Positions 5,480-5,965 of a stretch of 5,965 nucleotides of DNA are shown one piece after another. Both the position numbers and the translations under genes were made by a program. Location: NCBI GenBank assembly GCA_013696785.1, contig JACCXW010000206.1, positions 1-5,965 on the forward strand. Direction: 5' to 3'. How positions within the stretch are numbered: position 1 is the stretch's first letter; every line of letters begins with the position of its first letter. A model generated the notes under the pieces. It was not told the DNA's origin and did no database searches. It saw only the letters and a list, made by a program, of their open reading frames with translations. This DNA comes from Geodermatophilaceae bacterium (GTDB lineage: Bacteria > Actinomycetota > Actinomycetes > Mycobacteriales > Geodermatophilaceae).

Positions 5480-5677
5480 GCTGAGTTGCCTCCAGATCAC
5501 TTGCAACAGATGCACGGAGTAGCACCTGCGCTTTGACGGACAACTCACCACCGGACGCTTGCGTTGTCAACGGGCTGACCCGCCCCGAAAAGGTGACCCT
5601 GCGGTGGGCTTTTCAGCTCGATGAACAGGCAGTAGCCGGCCCTTCACTCACAGGCGTCAAATCAGCTTAAAGCAGAC
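5480..5677 (-). promoter_or_regulatory. Leader and promoter region of the ScyD/ScyE-family gene
   Basis: This 198-bp gap separates the PEBP stop from the ScyD/ScyE-like start. It is less GC-rich than the genes. A minus-strand TTGACA at 5570-5565 matches the -35 consensus, but the hexamer 17 nt on (TGAGTT) is a poor -10. GACAAC (5539-5544) and GTTGTC (5563-5568) form an inverted repeat with 18 bp between, overlapping that -35; it could be an operator. The region also holds the candidate terminator at 5587-5614. Confidence 0.4.
5587..5614 (-). terminator. Candidate terminator of the PEBP gene
   Basis: The sequence GAAAAG (5587-5592) is complementary to CTTTTC (5609-5614), with an inner CCC/GGG pairing (5597-5599 with 5606-5608) and a 4-nt bulge (5593-5596). 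On the minus strand this gives a hairpin whose 3' arm carries a short T run. It lies 64 nt past the PEBP stop. A smaller hairpin, AGCAG/CTGCT (5671-5685), spans the stop codon itself. Both are weak. Confidence 0.3.
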
Positions 5678-5965
5678 TTACTGCTCATAGCGCGGGACGA
5701 TTGTTGCCCGGGCGATGGTATGGCTGAACAGGTTGAATCCGAGGAAGGCCGGTCGCGCGTCGGCGGGGACGCCCAGGTCCTCGACGTCGACGGCATGGAC
5801 GACGGTGAAGTACCGGTGCTCGCCGTGACCTTCGGGCGGAGCCGCCCCGATGTAGCGCTGAGCGTTGGCGTCGCCGGACAACATCACAGCCCCCTCCGGC
5901 AAGCCCGACGGGTCGCTGCCGGCACCCGTGGCGAGTTCGGTGACCGTCGCCGGGATGTTGCACAC
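5678..5965 (-). CDS. PEBP family protein (YbhB/YbcL, Rv2140c-like), C-terminal half
   Basis: This is the last 95 or so codons of a phosphatidylethanolamine-binding / Raf kinase inhibitor-like protein; the start lies beyond the right edge. The first codon in the window, GTG, is internal: the family reads Val/Trp-x-NIPA at this place. Visible marks are CNIPATVTELATGAG (2-16), LPEGAV (22-27), the ligand-site region YIGAAPPEGHGEHRYF (38-53), VVHAVDVEDL (55-64) and the tail GFNLFSHTIARATIVPRYEQ (76-95). This pattern follows M. tuberculosis Rv2140c, which has 176 residues, so about 80 residues, including the DPDAP motif, are missing. Bacterial members are cytoplasmic or periplasmic and their ligand or target is mostly unknown. 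The next gene downstream is the ScyD/ScyE-like gene, 198 nt away, probably a separate transcript. Confidence 0.92.
   Translation of the reverse strand: MCNIPATVTELATGAGSDPSGLPEGAVMLSGDANAQRYIGAAPPEGHGEHRYFTVVHAVDVEDLGVPADARPAFLGFNLFSHTIARATIVPRYEQ

Noticed and set aside
5480..5551. 24-residue N-terminal extension of the ScyD/ScyE-like protein
   Set aside because: The ATG at 5479 has GGAGG 9 nt upstream and starts a proper signal peptide; the extension would bury it.

Overview
The window is high-GC DNA with Shine-Dalgarno-led genes, GC-rich third codon positions, a type I pantothenate kinase of mycobacterial type, an F420-type split beta-barrel flavoprotein and an Rv2140c-like PEBP protein. 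Together these point to an actinobacterium; a Geodermatophilaceae-like or related soil lineage is a guess from overall flavour only. It looks like chromosomal sequence. I see no insertion sequence, integrase, phage gene, tRNA, rRNA or CRISPR array.

Layout from left to right. (1) Positions 1-283, minus: the N-terminal part of an unrecognised, very acidic Asp-Gly-Gly-Ala repeat protein that runs off the left edge. (2) 376-1335, minus: coaA, pantothenate kinase, the first step of coenzyme A synthesis. (3) 1336-1455: a divergent intergenic region with a tandem 11-bp repeat. (4) 1456-2205, plus: a GNAT-family acetyltransferase, the only plus-strand gene. (5) 2154-2516, minus: a shortened cysteine-dioxygenase-like gene that keeps both ends of the family but has lost the metal-binding cupin core. 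(6) 2517-2652: a short gap with two neighbouring hairpins. (7) 2653-3123 and 3133-4293, minus, 9 nt apart: a PPOX-class F420-dependent oxidoreductase and a lipoprotein of the PQQ-type glucose/sorbosone dehydrogenase family. (8) 4339-4384: a very strong hairpin, probably the terminator of the next gene. (9) 4397-5479, minus: a secreted ScyD/ScyE-family beta-propeller. (10) 5480-5677: a leader and intergenic region with weak inverted repeats. (11) 5678-5965, minus: the C-terminal half of a PEBP (YbhB/YbcL, Raf kinase inhibitor-like) protein that runs off the right edge.

How the genes relate: the dehydrogenase-like lipoprotein and the F420 enzyme are probably co-transcribed, judging by the 9-nt gap. 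The two exported beta-propellers are adjacent, but the strong hairpin between them suggests separate transcripts. CoaA makes the precursor of coenzyme A, and the divergent GNAT gene presumably uses acetyl-CoA; that link is only suggestive. Most of the window is ordinary housekeeping and accessory content. The two items worth a second look are the core-deleted cysteine dioxygenase and the DGGA-repeat protein.
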